Shown piece after piece: positions 55,378 through 64,000 of a DNA stretch of 64,000 nt (its first letter is position 1; each line of letters opens with the position of its first letter). The notes under the pieces were generated by a model. It had not been told where the DNA came from and did not search any database. It saw only the letters and a list, made by a program, of their open reading frames with translations. The stretch is from Galdieria partita (Eukaryota; Rhodophyta; Bangiophyceae; Galdieriales; Galdieriaceae), in NCBI GenBank assembly GCA_025991245.1, contig BQMJ01000018.1, positions 124,001 through 188,000 on the forward strand. Reading direction: 5' to 3'. A program made the position numbers and the translations under genes.

Positions 55378-55926
55378 ATGTTCGTTTATTGCTATGGTTA
55401 TTTACAACATTCTATCCAACTGCGGTCACAATTGACTATTGTGAAAAGTATTTATATGAGAGATATTTGTATCCGTTGTAGTTACAGACGTACTTTAAGT
55501 GTATCTTCTCAACCTATTCCTTTGTGGTTGAGTTGTATAGAAACTCGAGCTTGTCAACAAGAAAGAGACTTTCACAAGTCCACAAATTCCAAGCTACTTG
55601 CTTTAGAAACCAACGGAGATGTATTAAAGTTAGGTACCTTTGTAACTGCAAGTTCTCTTCTTTGTTACATGGTATTGTTACAAGTTTTTCAATTATCAGA
55701 ACAAACAGCTGGATTGGTAACCACTGGTTTACTATCTTTGTTTGGTATGGGTATATGGACCTTGTCTTATTTTGTTCGGGTTGCTAACAAAGAGATGACA
55801 TACGTTCAACAACTAAGAGAATATGAAGACAAAGTTTTACAGAAGCGTCTAGATGAGCTTTCAGAAACAGAATTGCAAACACTAATCGACGAACTAAAAG
55901 AGAAGCCTTCTAATATTTCTAAATAG
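55378..55926 (+). CDS. DUF3007 family plastid membrane protein
   Basis: Single exon, 182 residues. The C-terminal 90 residues match the pattern of DUF3007 proteins, which are shared by cyanobacteria and plastids: two helices (LGTFVTASSLLCYMVLLQVF and TGLLSLFGMGIWTLSYFVRV) followed by NKEMTYVQQLREYEDKVLQKRLDELSE. The first 90 residues are basic and Ser/Thr/Cys-containing, as for a transit peptide. The family has no settled function; a role in photosynthetic membranes is inferred from its distribution. Divergent from the MFS gene across 160 bp. Confidence 0.75.
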   Translation: MFVYCYGYLQHSIQLRSQLTIVKSIYMRDICIRCSYRRTLSVSSQPIPLWLSCIETRACQQERDFHKSTNSKLLALETNGDVLKLGTFVTASSLLCYMVLLQVFQLSEQTAGLVTTGLLSLFGMGIWTLSYFVRVANKEMTYVQQLREYEDKVLQKRLDELSETELQTLIDELKEKPSNISK

Positions 55927-56049
55927 AACACTTTATATGACTTTTATAGAATGTGGTTTTCTTGAAAGTTTGTATGAAATGAACAATTCTTATTGGGAAG
56001 ACTGACAGATTTCATATCACTCGTTGTTCTATTCAGTCGCTAAGGCACT

Positions 56050-56625
56050 ATGCAAACAACCACCCAAAAAATAACACCAAAGTTACCTTATCTTCCTGAA
56101 AAAGTTAAAGCCATGGTTCAGGACTTTCTAGTACCTGATTACCGAGCTATGTTTGTGAGAGAAAGAGGTCGTTTTTCTCCCCTTTCCGATGAAGCCAATC
56201 TATTGAAGTGTTTTACAATTCGCTATGAAACTTATGATCTAAGGGAGTGGAAACTGAATGAGACACTTCGTAGAGCCAAAGCTTGTTTTCAACGACAAGG
56301 AGGTTTCGAACCTTTCAACGGCGGTATCAAAGTGTTGCCTAATTATGAGTACGACATAGTGCTTCGCAAGAGTCCTTTTGCACACGGAGCAGCAAAAGAA
56401 CATTTCACAGAAATCATATTGAAGAGACTTTATACTACTTTTTGGGATTGTCGGTTGGAGTTGAATGATCCCAAACTTTGGCAGGTAGCTGATCAAGTTG
56501 CAAAGACTGCAGATTTTAGTTGTGCTGTACGTATTATGGAGACCAAACCGGCTATTTTAGCGATTGTAGAACACTTTTTGGAGTTGGAGCGTCTACAAAA
56601 GCAAGAAGGTCAAGAAGTTGATTGA
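56050..56625 (+). CDS. uS10-like protein, probably mitochondrial ribosome
   Basis: Single exon, 191 residues. The centre reads like ribosomal protein uS10: FTIRYETYDLREWKLNETLRRAK (strand 1 and helix 1), an insert, then VLPNYEYDIVLRKSPFAHGAAKEHF, which recalls the uS10 run from the LP turn to the VLRSPHVxKxSREQFE motif, followed by EIILKRLYTTF and a last helix-strand segment. The N-terminus (PYLPEKVKAMVQDFL) and C-terminal helix are extra. Organelle versions of uS10 often diverge like this. Match judged by eye only; it could be another small organelle protein. Confidence 0.6.
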   Translation: MQTTTQKITPKLPYLPEKVKAMVQDFLVPDYRAMFVRERGRFSPLSDEANLLKCFTIRYETYDLREWKLNETLRRAKACFQRQGGFEPFNGGIKVLPNYEYDIVLRKSPFAHGAAKEHFTEIILKRLYTTFWDCRLELNDPKLWQVADQVAKTADFSCAVRIMETKPAILAIVEHFLELERLQKQEGQEVD

Positions 56626-56764
56626 TTTCTGTTGTTGTTATATGATGAATTCACGTAGAACAGATAGTTGTATGGAAATAGTTTTTACTTTTCACTGATG
56701 GTCAATAGATTTGTAAAGATTAGTGTCTACAAACACGAGAGGACGACTCATTGTTGAAAGAAGG

Positions 56765-57850
56765 ATGGCCATTCGAGTATATCGTCGAGTGAACTTTCGT
56801 TATCGTTTGCTTCTCGCTATCTTTACTGGTAAACAGATTGTATTTGACTTTTCTGAAGAAGCCCACCATTCCAAGCTATTAAAGCCTAATGAAATATCTT
56901 TGTTACGTTTGTTGGATCGAATAACTAGCGGAACTCAGTTGCAGTTGGATGAAGCACAACGCTTGATAACCGTACAACCTGGTGTATTAATAGGAGGAAA
57001 CTTTACTCATCATTGTTCCACTTGTAGAGGACTAACATATTATTTGGAATTCTTGGCTTTATTAGCCCCTTATTGTAAACGCCCGTTGGAAGTAACACTA
57101 ACAGGTGTTACTGCTCATCCTTTGGATACTACTGTGGATACTTTTCAGAATGTAACCATCTCTCTATTAAGAAAACTTGGTCTAGGAAAGGATTGTAGTC
57201 TCAAGATAAAGAAGAGAGACAGTTCTTCTAATGGATTGGGTGAAGTATTGTTCACTTGTCCTATTATGTTGAAAGCTTTGGAGCCTATAGAATGGAAAGA
57301 ACGACAAGAGATAAAGCGGATACGAGGAGTGGCTTATTGTTCAAGGATACCTCCACATATTGCCAACCAGTTGATAGATAACTCGAGAAATATTCTTTGT
57401 GAATATTTGGCTGATATCTTTATTTATTCCGACTGGAATCCTGGAGGGACAGATCTACCTAGTGTGAGTTTATCACTTTTTGCGGAAACATCCAATGGCT
57501 TTGTATTGGGAACGGATTGTTCTTGGAAAGGGAAAGATTGGAACGAAGAAATATTGTCAAGTGTGTCGCAAGAGGCTACTCAAGCAATACTTTTACAAGC
57601 TATCGAAAATAGTGTAGTGGATACCAATCACCAACTCTTTATATGTCTCTGGATGGCCTTATCGAGTGCCGATTTATCAACTGTAGAATTGGGTCGCCTA
57701 ACTCCTTGTACTATACAGTTGTTGAGAGATATTCAAGATTTTATGGGAGTTGCTTTTCAAATAGAACGAGGTAGCAAAAATAACTTTCCTAGTGTACTTT
57801 GTTCTTGTATTGGTATGGAATATCGAAATGAGAATCGAAGACGTTATTAA
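56765..57850 (+). CDS. RCL1: RNA 3'-terminal phosphate cyclase-like protein RCL1
   Basis: Nucleolar small-subunit processome factor, a cyclase relative that works with the GTPase Bms1 in early 18S rRNA processing. Single exon, 361 residues from ATG 56765. Recognisable are the start YRRVNFRYRLLLAIFTGK, LLRLLDRITSGTQLQLD, VQPGVLIGGNFTHHCS, RGLTYYLEFLALLAPY, GEVLFTCPIMLKALEPIEW, IKRIRGVAYCSRIPPHIANQ, IYSDWNPGG and LSLFAETSNGFVLG. The active-site His of true cyclases is not apparent, as expected for RCL1. In-frame sequence continues upstream to a GTG at 56723, but 56765 fits family starts. Confidence 0.92.
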   Translation: MAIRVYRRVNFRYRLLLAIFTGKQIVFDFSEEAHHSKLLKPNEISLLRLLDRITSGTQLQLDEAQRLITVQPGVLIGGNFTHHCSTCRGLTYYLEFLALLAPYCKRPLEVTLTGVTAHPLDTTVDTFQNVTISLLRKLGLGKDCSLKIKKRDSSSNGLGEVLFTCPIMLKALEPIEWKERQEIKRIRGVAYCSRIPPHIANQLIDNSRNILCEYLADIFIYSDWNPGGTDLPSVSLSLFAETSNGFVLGTDCSWKGKDWNEEILSSVSQEATQAILLQAIENSVVDTNHQLFICLWMALSSADLSTVELGRLTPCTIQLLRDIQDFMGVAFQIERGSKNNFPSVLCSCIGMEYRNENRRRY

Positions 57851-57968
57851 AGACTTGAACAATTCTCTCCTCTAGTTGGAAGCAATTTCCTATTCACAAA
57901 CGACACAATACAAAACAATATATATATATATATGCATAGAGTTGTCTTCTTAATATTGTAGTCTAAAT

Positions 57969-59919
57969 ATGCCTCTATGGAATAGAAGATATGGGTAACC
58001 CACTTTAAAATATCTGTATATTGTCTCTTTTAACCACAGACTAGATGCAGTTCAAGACCCACTGCCTTTATTACCGGCTGGACTATCTTTGTTTTGTTTG
58101 GTATAGCTTGTTATTCAGTTGTTCTCAAAACTCCTTCTGGTATTCAACTGTCCAACAGGGATGCTGTAGGCAGTCCTATGAAAGGTGGATCTATACCGAA
58201 TGCCCCTGGAGTTCCAATCTATGTATGTCCATATTCTCTACTTTGCAATTGTCGTCAACTCATTCTATTTCTATTAGGTTATGATGCCTCTGACGAGTGT
58301 TTCCGATGACGGACAACTGAAGAAAGTGTATGACGGAAAGAATATCAGTTGGATTCTAGAACAGTGGAAGAAGCTTGGAGTAGAAGGTTTAATGGTGGAC
58401 ATTTGGTTTGGATTGGTAGAAAGGGAGCCCAGACAATATGACTGGAAACCTTATATCGAATTGTGTCAGTTGATGAAGGCAGCTAAACTTAAACTGCAGA
58501 CAGTTCTTAGCTTTCATCGGTATGGTCTAATGTGGTTGTCTTTGTATTCACTGATTCTTTTATTCTCTGTAGTTGTGGTGGAAATGTGGGTGATCGTTGT
58601 TATATTCCATTGCCCAAGTGGATATTTGTAGTTGCCAAGAATGATTCAGATATCTTCTTCAAGGATAGGCAAGTAATTCATGCAATCAGATGGAGAAATA
58701 TTGAAAGCACAATAGAGACGGAAATGCGGATGATGAATATTTGAGTTGGGGTATCGATGAACAACCGGTTTTGATGGGAAGGACAGCTGTCCAAGTTTAT
58801 CAAGACTTTTTCGTGTCCTTTCGGGAAACGTTTCGAGAATTTTTTGGAAATGTAATTAGCCAAGTACAGATTGGATTGGGTCCTGCAGGAGAATTACGTT
58901 ATCCTAGTTATCAGTTGAACAAATGGACTTTTTGTGGAGTGGGTGAATTTCAGTGTTTTGACAAGTATCTATTAAGTCGTCTACAATCGGAAGCAGATAA
59001 ACGTGGAATATCGGATTGGGGACATCCTCCATATGCAAAAGATGTTGGTTTTTATAATAGCTCACCTTCAGAGACTTTGTTCTTTCGAGATGACGGCGGG
59101 ATGTGGAATACGAGATATGGTAAGTTTCTATCCTGATTGGATTCCATTTCTCTCTTACTAGGAATAATAGGTGACTTTTTCTTAAATTGGTACTCCAATG
59201 AGCTGATTCAACATGCTGATAGAGTTTTAACTGCTGCTGGTCAAGTATTTTTCGATCGTTCCAATACCAACAACGACTTTACGGGTCAATTCCATTTGGC
59301 AGTCAAAGTTGCAGGTGTTCATTGGCATTTTCGTTCCAAAGCACATGCATCGGAATTAACTGCTGGTTATTACAATACTCGATATAGAAATGGCTATTCT
59401 CCTATTTTCCGAGTATTAAAGAAACACGAAGCCACAGTCGTATTTACTTGTATGGAAATGAAAGATAATAATCAACCAAAGGACTGTTATTGTTCTCCTG
59501 AAGACTTGGTAGTACGTTTTGTTGGATAGATAAGAAAATTTGGATGCTCTAAGAAAGTATCTAGGGACTTATCGTTAGAAGTTCTATAGCCAACAACATT
59601 TCTTTTGCTGGAGAAAATGCAGTTAGCTTTTATGATGTCGAATCTTATAGACAAATTTCTGCAGTGTCACGTTCCTATGCAGTTACTAAAGGTACATGAA
59701 AGATTAACCGAGATGATGAACTGAATGTATTCAATGGGGTATCATATGTATACTCACTTAGGCAAACCTATGGAAGCTGTCACTTATTTGCGTTGGCCAG
59801 AGCCTATTGATATTTTCTTTCAACAGGATGCTTTGAGTATTTTGGGTCAAAAATTTTTGGACTTTGTGCGTTCAATGGCTTATGATCAGGCAGAATCTGT
59901 AGACTTTCCTGGTTTGTAA
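57969..59919 (+). CDS. beta-amylase (GH14) with N-terminal membrane anchor
   Basis: Releases maltose from the ends of starch. Eight exons (57969-57994, 58045-58222, 58278-58519, 58573-58668, 58716-59119, 59171-59511, 59565-59691, 59762-59919) give 523 residues. GH14 landmarks: GVEGLMVDIWFGLVE, LSFHRCGGNVGDRCYIPLP, GLGPAGELRYPS with the acid Glu240, GVGEFQCFDKY, VAGVHWHF and FAGENA with the base Glu446. Exons 1 and 2 encode a basic N-terminus then one hydrophobic helix (AFITGWTIFVLFGIACYSVV), a type II signal-anchor layout not usual for this family. The 47-bp intron at 58669-58715 is GC-AG. The sixth intron's donor may be 59509 or 59512. Tail-to-tail with the CBM48-like gene. Confidence 0.93.
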
Positions 59920-60043
59920 AGAAAGGAGCAAACTGCATATGGAATGAGTTTTTGTGGAGAGTGTGTTTTCAATACAACTTTTGAAGAGTTGAGATAAAAA
60001 CATTTGGAAAATATTTTACATTTATTCAAAGATACTTCTTGCG

Positions 60044-61383
60044 CTAAGAATGGATATTGTATTGTAAGAGAATCCACAAAATTTCTGGTAAGAATCTCCC
60101 CACAGTATAGATAGTAATGGCTACAAGAAACAATCTCTTCCAATGCAATTCACGAATCATCAAAATATCTGTTCGAGGAAACATTTTGCAGACCTTCAAC
60201 GCACATTGGAACATACAGTCTTGAGAAACTATCCACCAAGAATCGTTGGTTCTCCTATCTATTGTTTGTTCTTCTTCTCTCAAACATTCATTTACCAAAT
60301 AGTCACATTTTGACAATACCTCTGTATCATCTACAAAAATGGTTTTGAATCTTTCCAATACAATCATTGTCCAAAGTAACATAAATAAAGGAATACAACC
60401 CAGTAAAGTCCACCAACTAGGGGACAAATTCTCTCTCCATTTCTGAGTTTTACTCGGACCTCGAATTCTTCTCCAGTTGCAACCTTTGGTTTCATTCCAC
60501 GGATGCTTCCTGCTCCATTTCCACACGCCTTGACTGGTAACAAAACCAAATTCATGATAACCTATGGGCACTGGAGTAATCACAGACCATCGAATAGCTG
60601 AAAAATTCCACAATTTAGCAAATAATAATATATAGATACAACAATCTCCTTACCATCATTGGCCATAACCATCGGAATGGGTTCCCAATTGTTCCAATCG
60701 CCACAAAGAAATATTTGTGAACAACATTCATCCGAATCGAATATAAATTCAGTCATAACTCCGATACAATGAGCCTTGGAGTCTTGAACAATATCCACGG
60801 AATGTATTCCTTTGAGACCCGGAATAGTTCTTTGCCTTTCTTTCAACTCTTCTTCTTCAGACCTTGGTGATACTCCTTCCCAACTGTTCCCAATACTATT
60901 ACTAAATGTGTGGACGCTATCTACAGTGATATCCCCTAAACTGGTTGATGAATAATCCACCAAACTCTTATCTAGTCCTTCAATGGACGTCTCTTCCGCT
61001 TTTGTTTTCCAAACAGAGTGCAAGATATCTAACAATGAATAACTCCACAAAGAACCTCGTGAAGGTGCCATCAAGTCGAACAAATATGAATCTCCAGATA
61101 CTCTCCAAAATACGCAACGTTCGTCTTCCGGAAATAAACCTTTCAAAGTCTACAAATCTAAACAACTCAAGCTTGTCTCTTAGTAAAACCACTTTATAAA
61201 AGTAGGAAACAGAAGCTTGTCAACAAAGAATTGTGTTGAATCGCAACAATTCGGAAACAACAAGTTATTTGATCTTCGCTGTATAAAATTCAAACCACCT
61301 CCGCCACCCCAAAAATAAATTCGAAAAAAAGTCTCAAAGCCAGAATGCGAGAACGTGTCTGATTCAGGAGGCGATTGGGGCAT
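60044..61383 (-). CDS. CBM48/AMPK-beta-like glucan-binding membrane protein
   Basis: Exons 61225-61383, 60654-61149 and 60044-60597 give 402 residues. The middle of the protein has an early-set glucan-binding module: MTEFIFDSDECCSQIFLCGDWNNWEPIPM, then after the intron WSVITPVPIGYHEFGFVTSQGVWKW, with the Trp/Asn pattern of CBM48 and AMPK beta (GDWNNW; G-Y-x-x-F). Two hydrophobic helices follow: SWWTLLGCIPLFMLLWTMIV and RLFLVAITIYTVGRFLPEILWI. The first intron (61150-61224) needs a weak GTTGAC donor, so the first 53 residues are uncertain. It has no amylase or kinase domain. Lying 125 bp from the membrane-anchored beta-amylase, it may tether starch or the enzyme to the same membrane; that is inference. 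Confidence 0.72.
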
Positions 61384-61617
61384 TCCCTCATGAGCAAAGA
61401 AGAACAGGAATCCTTGTCGTGTCTAACTTTATTTTATCGACTACAAACTACGTATTTTCTCACGTGTTTCTGCGCCATTCATTGGATGCAACCAACAAGT
61501 CAAATGTTCCAGATGGAGACACGTCAGACGATTGCTATGGACTGTAGGAGCTTTGGAGGCTTGACTTGGTATTGAAACAACAAATCAAGTACTATGCACT
61601 CCCTGTATCGTTTTTTA

Positions 61618-61742
61618 TTGCCTAGTCTCTATTCAGTTCTATTACACCATTCCTAAAAACCAAGTTCAGAAACACTCTGAACAGAGTCTTTGAATACTCT
61701 TTGATTACACGTGACAAAGAATATGGTGTAATAACTAGGCAA
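61618..61742. repeat. 125-bp imperfect inverted repeat / hairpin element
   Basis: TTGCCTAGT (61618-61626) pairs with ACTAGGCAA (61734-61742) and TATTACACCAT (61640-61650) with ATGGTGTAATA (61723-61733); a 13-nt bulge lies only on the left arm. Inside are two smaller hairpins, GTTCAGA/TCTGAAC and CTTTG/CAAAG. It sits 48 bp past the trehalase stop, in the likely 3' UTR or terminator region of that gene. It may be an RNA structure, a small inverted-repeat element or chance; I see no clear target duplication. Confidence 0.6.
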
Positions 61743-61789
61743 AATACAACACTATGTTGGTTTCATTGTATTGTCAAACATTTGTCTAT

Positions 61790-63563
61790 TTATGGAAATA
61801 GGGGAGAATCAATCCATTCAGCATAATGACGTAAAAAATATAAAGCTACACCGTTTGTCCATCCAAACCCAATTTGAGGTTCATATTCTCCACCACCTCC
61901 GCTTTGTCCACAACTTTGCATGCCGTTGTACTTTTCATACATATATCCAGTTTGATGCCAACCATGATAACTTGACTGAATATAGCGAGTGACTATTTTG
62001 GATGCTACTTGTTGAGCTCCACAACCTGGTGCAAATCTTTCCAAAGCAAGAAATCCTTCAGCCAGCATATCCTATTCCCATATCCATCAAGTTGATAAAT
62101 AAAAAGTATTTAAATACCTGTACTGGAGGCCAAGCATTAGGAGAGTCCCACTGCTCACCCGATTCAAAAGTAGTTGTAAGTACACCACCGTTTTGTAACA
62201 ATCCACTATTCATAAAACTTTCTACAATTCCTTTGGCTTCCTTTTCACTAGAAATCAAGTATTCTATAGAATGTGACCACAGAGGTAGATAATTACTTGC
62301 AGAAGAACAAAACTTCCTTTGAGTCCATTGTTTCCTCTTCATATCATAATCTCTCCACTGAAGAGAATGTGTATCCCATAACACATGTCTTATTGCTTGT
62401 GCACGAATGGAACGCTGTTGATGGAACCATACAATACGTTGCTCCAACTGGCTCTTGATGTCTGAAGATAAGGGTTCTATAGAGGCAAGAGACAAGTATT
62501 GCTGATATAAACTACTCATTTGAGACTCCATCCTAAGTAAAATGCTATTTAGACAGACAGGTACGATATTTTGAGTACAAATCGTATGGAGATGGCATCC
62601 ATCTTCTAACCAACGTGAAGAAAAGTCCCAACCACTTTCAGCTGCCGATGCTAATCCACAGAAGCACTGATTTCTTTGTTGCTGTTCAGACCAATTTTTA
62701 ACCAATCGATTGTCGCTACAGAAAGACTCTGGTCTTGGTTCAGTGGCATTCACAAAATATCGATTGAGTTTCCTTGGTGGGTCGTCTATGAATACTGAAC
62801 GATATTTGGAAAAGAATTCATACTCCTTTTCTAGTCCTTGTAGGGCACGATGAAGAAATGTAAGCAAACTTGGATTGTCATCGGACCAATTTTTTACGAC
62901 AATGGCAATCATATCACTCAGAAGTGGAGGTTGACTTCGATTCAGATAATAGATACGGCCTCCATTCGGAACAAAGCCAAACATAAACACCATATCGAGT
63001 AGATTATCCACCATATCTCGAGCCAAAGTAAATAATCCACAACTGAGCAAACCCTTTATGATGAAATAAGAGTCCCAATAATAAAACTCTCTAAAGCGAC
63101 CTCCAGCGACAATCATTGGCTTTTTCCAAGGAATCAACGTATATCTTGACGGATGTTCATAGACTTGTGGATGTACCTGTAAACAAAGGGATCGCCAACA
63201 ATCGAAAAGATAAGTTATCCAGGAAAGGACAGATTCTTGTTTATCGTCCTTTGTTTTGCTTAAAATAGCGGCAAAGTTTTCTTTCAATTGACTTTGCAAG
63301 TCAAACCAATTGGGAAGACTCTGTTCTACTTGGCAACGTAAAGTATCCGAACCTGGTGGTTGAAAATAAGTTTCAAGAAAAGTTTTCAATTCATTCTTAT
63401 CCAACGAATCATGAGCAGAGTCCACTAGTTGGTGAAACTTTGCAAGAACAACTTGAGGGTCTTCTTTCAGTGAACTGTCTACAAAGTCTTTGCAGTCCTT
63501 GAAAACTCCAAAGTGATGAACCCATTTCAATAAGGCACCACGTAAAAAGATTTCTTCCGTCAT
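61790..63563 (-). CDS. trehalase (GH37)
   Basis: Hydrolyses trehalose, a stress and osmolyte sugar, to two glucoses. Two exons (62118-63563, 61790-62071) give 575 residues, a usual GH37 length. Both family signatures are present: AGGRFREFYYWDSYF near residue 160 and QWDSPNAWPPVQ just before the intron, plus the C-terminal GGGGEYEPQIGFGWTNGV. ESGWDFSSRW holds the expected catalytic Asp. No signal peptide is seen, so probably cytosolic. The start codon is 17 bp after the Tic20 stop on the same strand. Confidence 0.96.
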
Positions 63564-63580
63564 TTTTTATTGTGCCAATC

Positions 63581-64000
63581 TCAAAAGAATTGTTTTAATT
63601 GGGCTTGCGAGGCTTCACTAATCCACGGCACTTGATCGGGCTTATTTCCTCGAGTGATACACAACACAACGTACGTAGTTATAACCATGATGGCATAGAA
63701 AACGAGATTACATAGACCTTCCACTACACCAGAAGGTATAGCTCCAGAAGCTGAGGTTGCGTGAAGAAACATCTGAGGAATAATCAATATCAAGTCTATT
63801 AGAATGGCTTGCATAGTATTGAAGCGAATAAAGTTGTCCACTTTTTCATTACGAACAATAAAGTAGAATAACATTGCAAAGAGTATAAAAGCCAAAAAGG
63901 GAATTCCTCGATAAATAATGAGCAATGGTTGCAAAGGATAAAAAATAAACGCAGAAATAACAGGATACTTGGCAAATAAAAATCTACCATAAACAACACC
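63581..64000 (-). CDS. TIC20: Tic20-like plastid import translocon subunit (5' end outside window)
   Basis: Channel-forming component of the inner envelope protein translocon. The visible 139 residues hold the four-helix core: YPLQPLLIIYRGIPFLAFIL, FYFIVRNEKVDNFIRFNTMQAILIDLILIIPQMF, a loop, VVEGLCNLVFYAIMVITTYVV and ITRGNKPDQVPWISEASQAQL. The VRN, FxRFNxMQA and near-C-terminal P-x-IS-x-A patterns match Tic20. The frame runs off the right edge, so the start and transit peptide are missing. Read toward the trehalase gene with a 17-bp gap. Confidence 0.85.
   Translation of the reverse strand, partial: GVVYGRFLFAKYPVISAFIFYPLQPLLIIYRGIPFLAFILFAMLFYFIVRNEKVDNFIRFNTMQAILIDLILIIPQMFLHATSASGAIPSGVVEGLCNLVFYAIMVITTYVVLCITRGNKPDQVPWISEASQAQLKQFF

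Noticed and set aside
61390-61575. Plus-strand 62-codon frame beside the CBM48-like start
   Set aside because: It overlaps the divergent start region, has no family match and no splice signals.
1-64000. tRNA, rRNA, transposon, LTR or virus-derived genes
   Set aside because: I looked for tRNA arms, rRNA-like stretches, reverse transcriptase, integrase, transposase and capsid-like frames and saw none. Reading by eye can miss short or intron-containing tRNA genes.

Overview
The window looks like nuclear DNA of a unicellular red alga of the Cyanidiophyceae, most likely Galdieria or a close relative. The grounds are very short spliceosomal introns (about 44-80 bp, several per gene), intergenic gaps often below 50 bp, a nuclear gene for plastid cytochrome c6, a Tic20 plastid translocon gene, a cytosolic-type class I aldolase and starch-metabolism genes. 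The species is inferred from these traits; no database was searched. For most multi-exon genes I fixed exon borders by requiring one reading frame across every junction; the summed exon lengths divide by three except where noted.

Region 1 (1-16.6 kb) is gene-dense: a MATE exporter, the vesicle tether subunit TRAPPC5 overlapping a small membrane protein, the mitochondrial rRNA methyltransferase MRM2 directly followed by TSR2, an Mpv17 protein directly followed by cytochrome c6, a VOC protein, an RCC1-HECT ubiquitin ligase, an MFS carrier, a WNK-like pseudokinase with ankyrin repeats, mitochondrial bL12 and a QCR8-like subunit.

Region 2 (16.6-30.9 kb) is gene-poor. It holds a 70-residue protein, ribosomal proteins uS7 and eL28 (divergent), two paralogous secreted proline/serine-rich proteins with the same exon 1 length and matching promoter blocks (one carries a coding 48-bp array of about 100 units), and an NADH-cytochrome b5 reductase.

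Region 3 (30.9-57.9 kb) is dense again: aldolase, a ketose 3-epimerase-like protein, ALG8, an ADPRM-like phosphatase, ERH, a 2,864-residue protein with beta-rich repeat segments, FEN1, a circularly permuted GTPase, DapA, a DUF1997 protein, a DnaJ protein, a class IV aminotransferase, an MFS carrier, a DUF3007 protein, a uS10-like protein and RCL1.

Region 4 (57.9-64 kb) groups carbohydrate genes: a beta-amylase with an N-terminal membrane anchor, a convergent glucan-binding (CBM48-like) membrane protein, trehalase, and the edge-truncated Tic20 gene.

The points most worth a second look are the WNK-like pseudokinase fusion, the secreted repeat paralogs with shared promoter, the membrane-anchored beta-amylase beside a membrane CBM48 protein, the giant repeat-domain protein, near-zero or overlapping spacing between same-strand genes, and three GC-AG introns. 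I saw no rRNA, tRNA, CRISPR array, transposon or virus-derived element.
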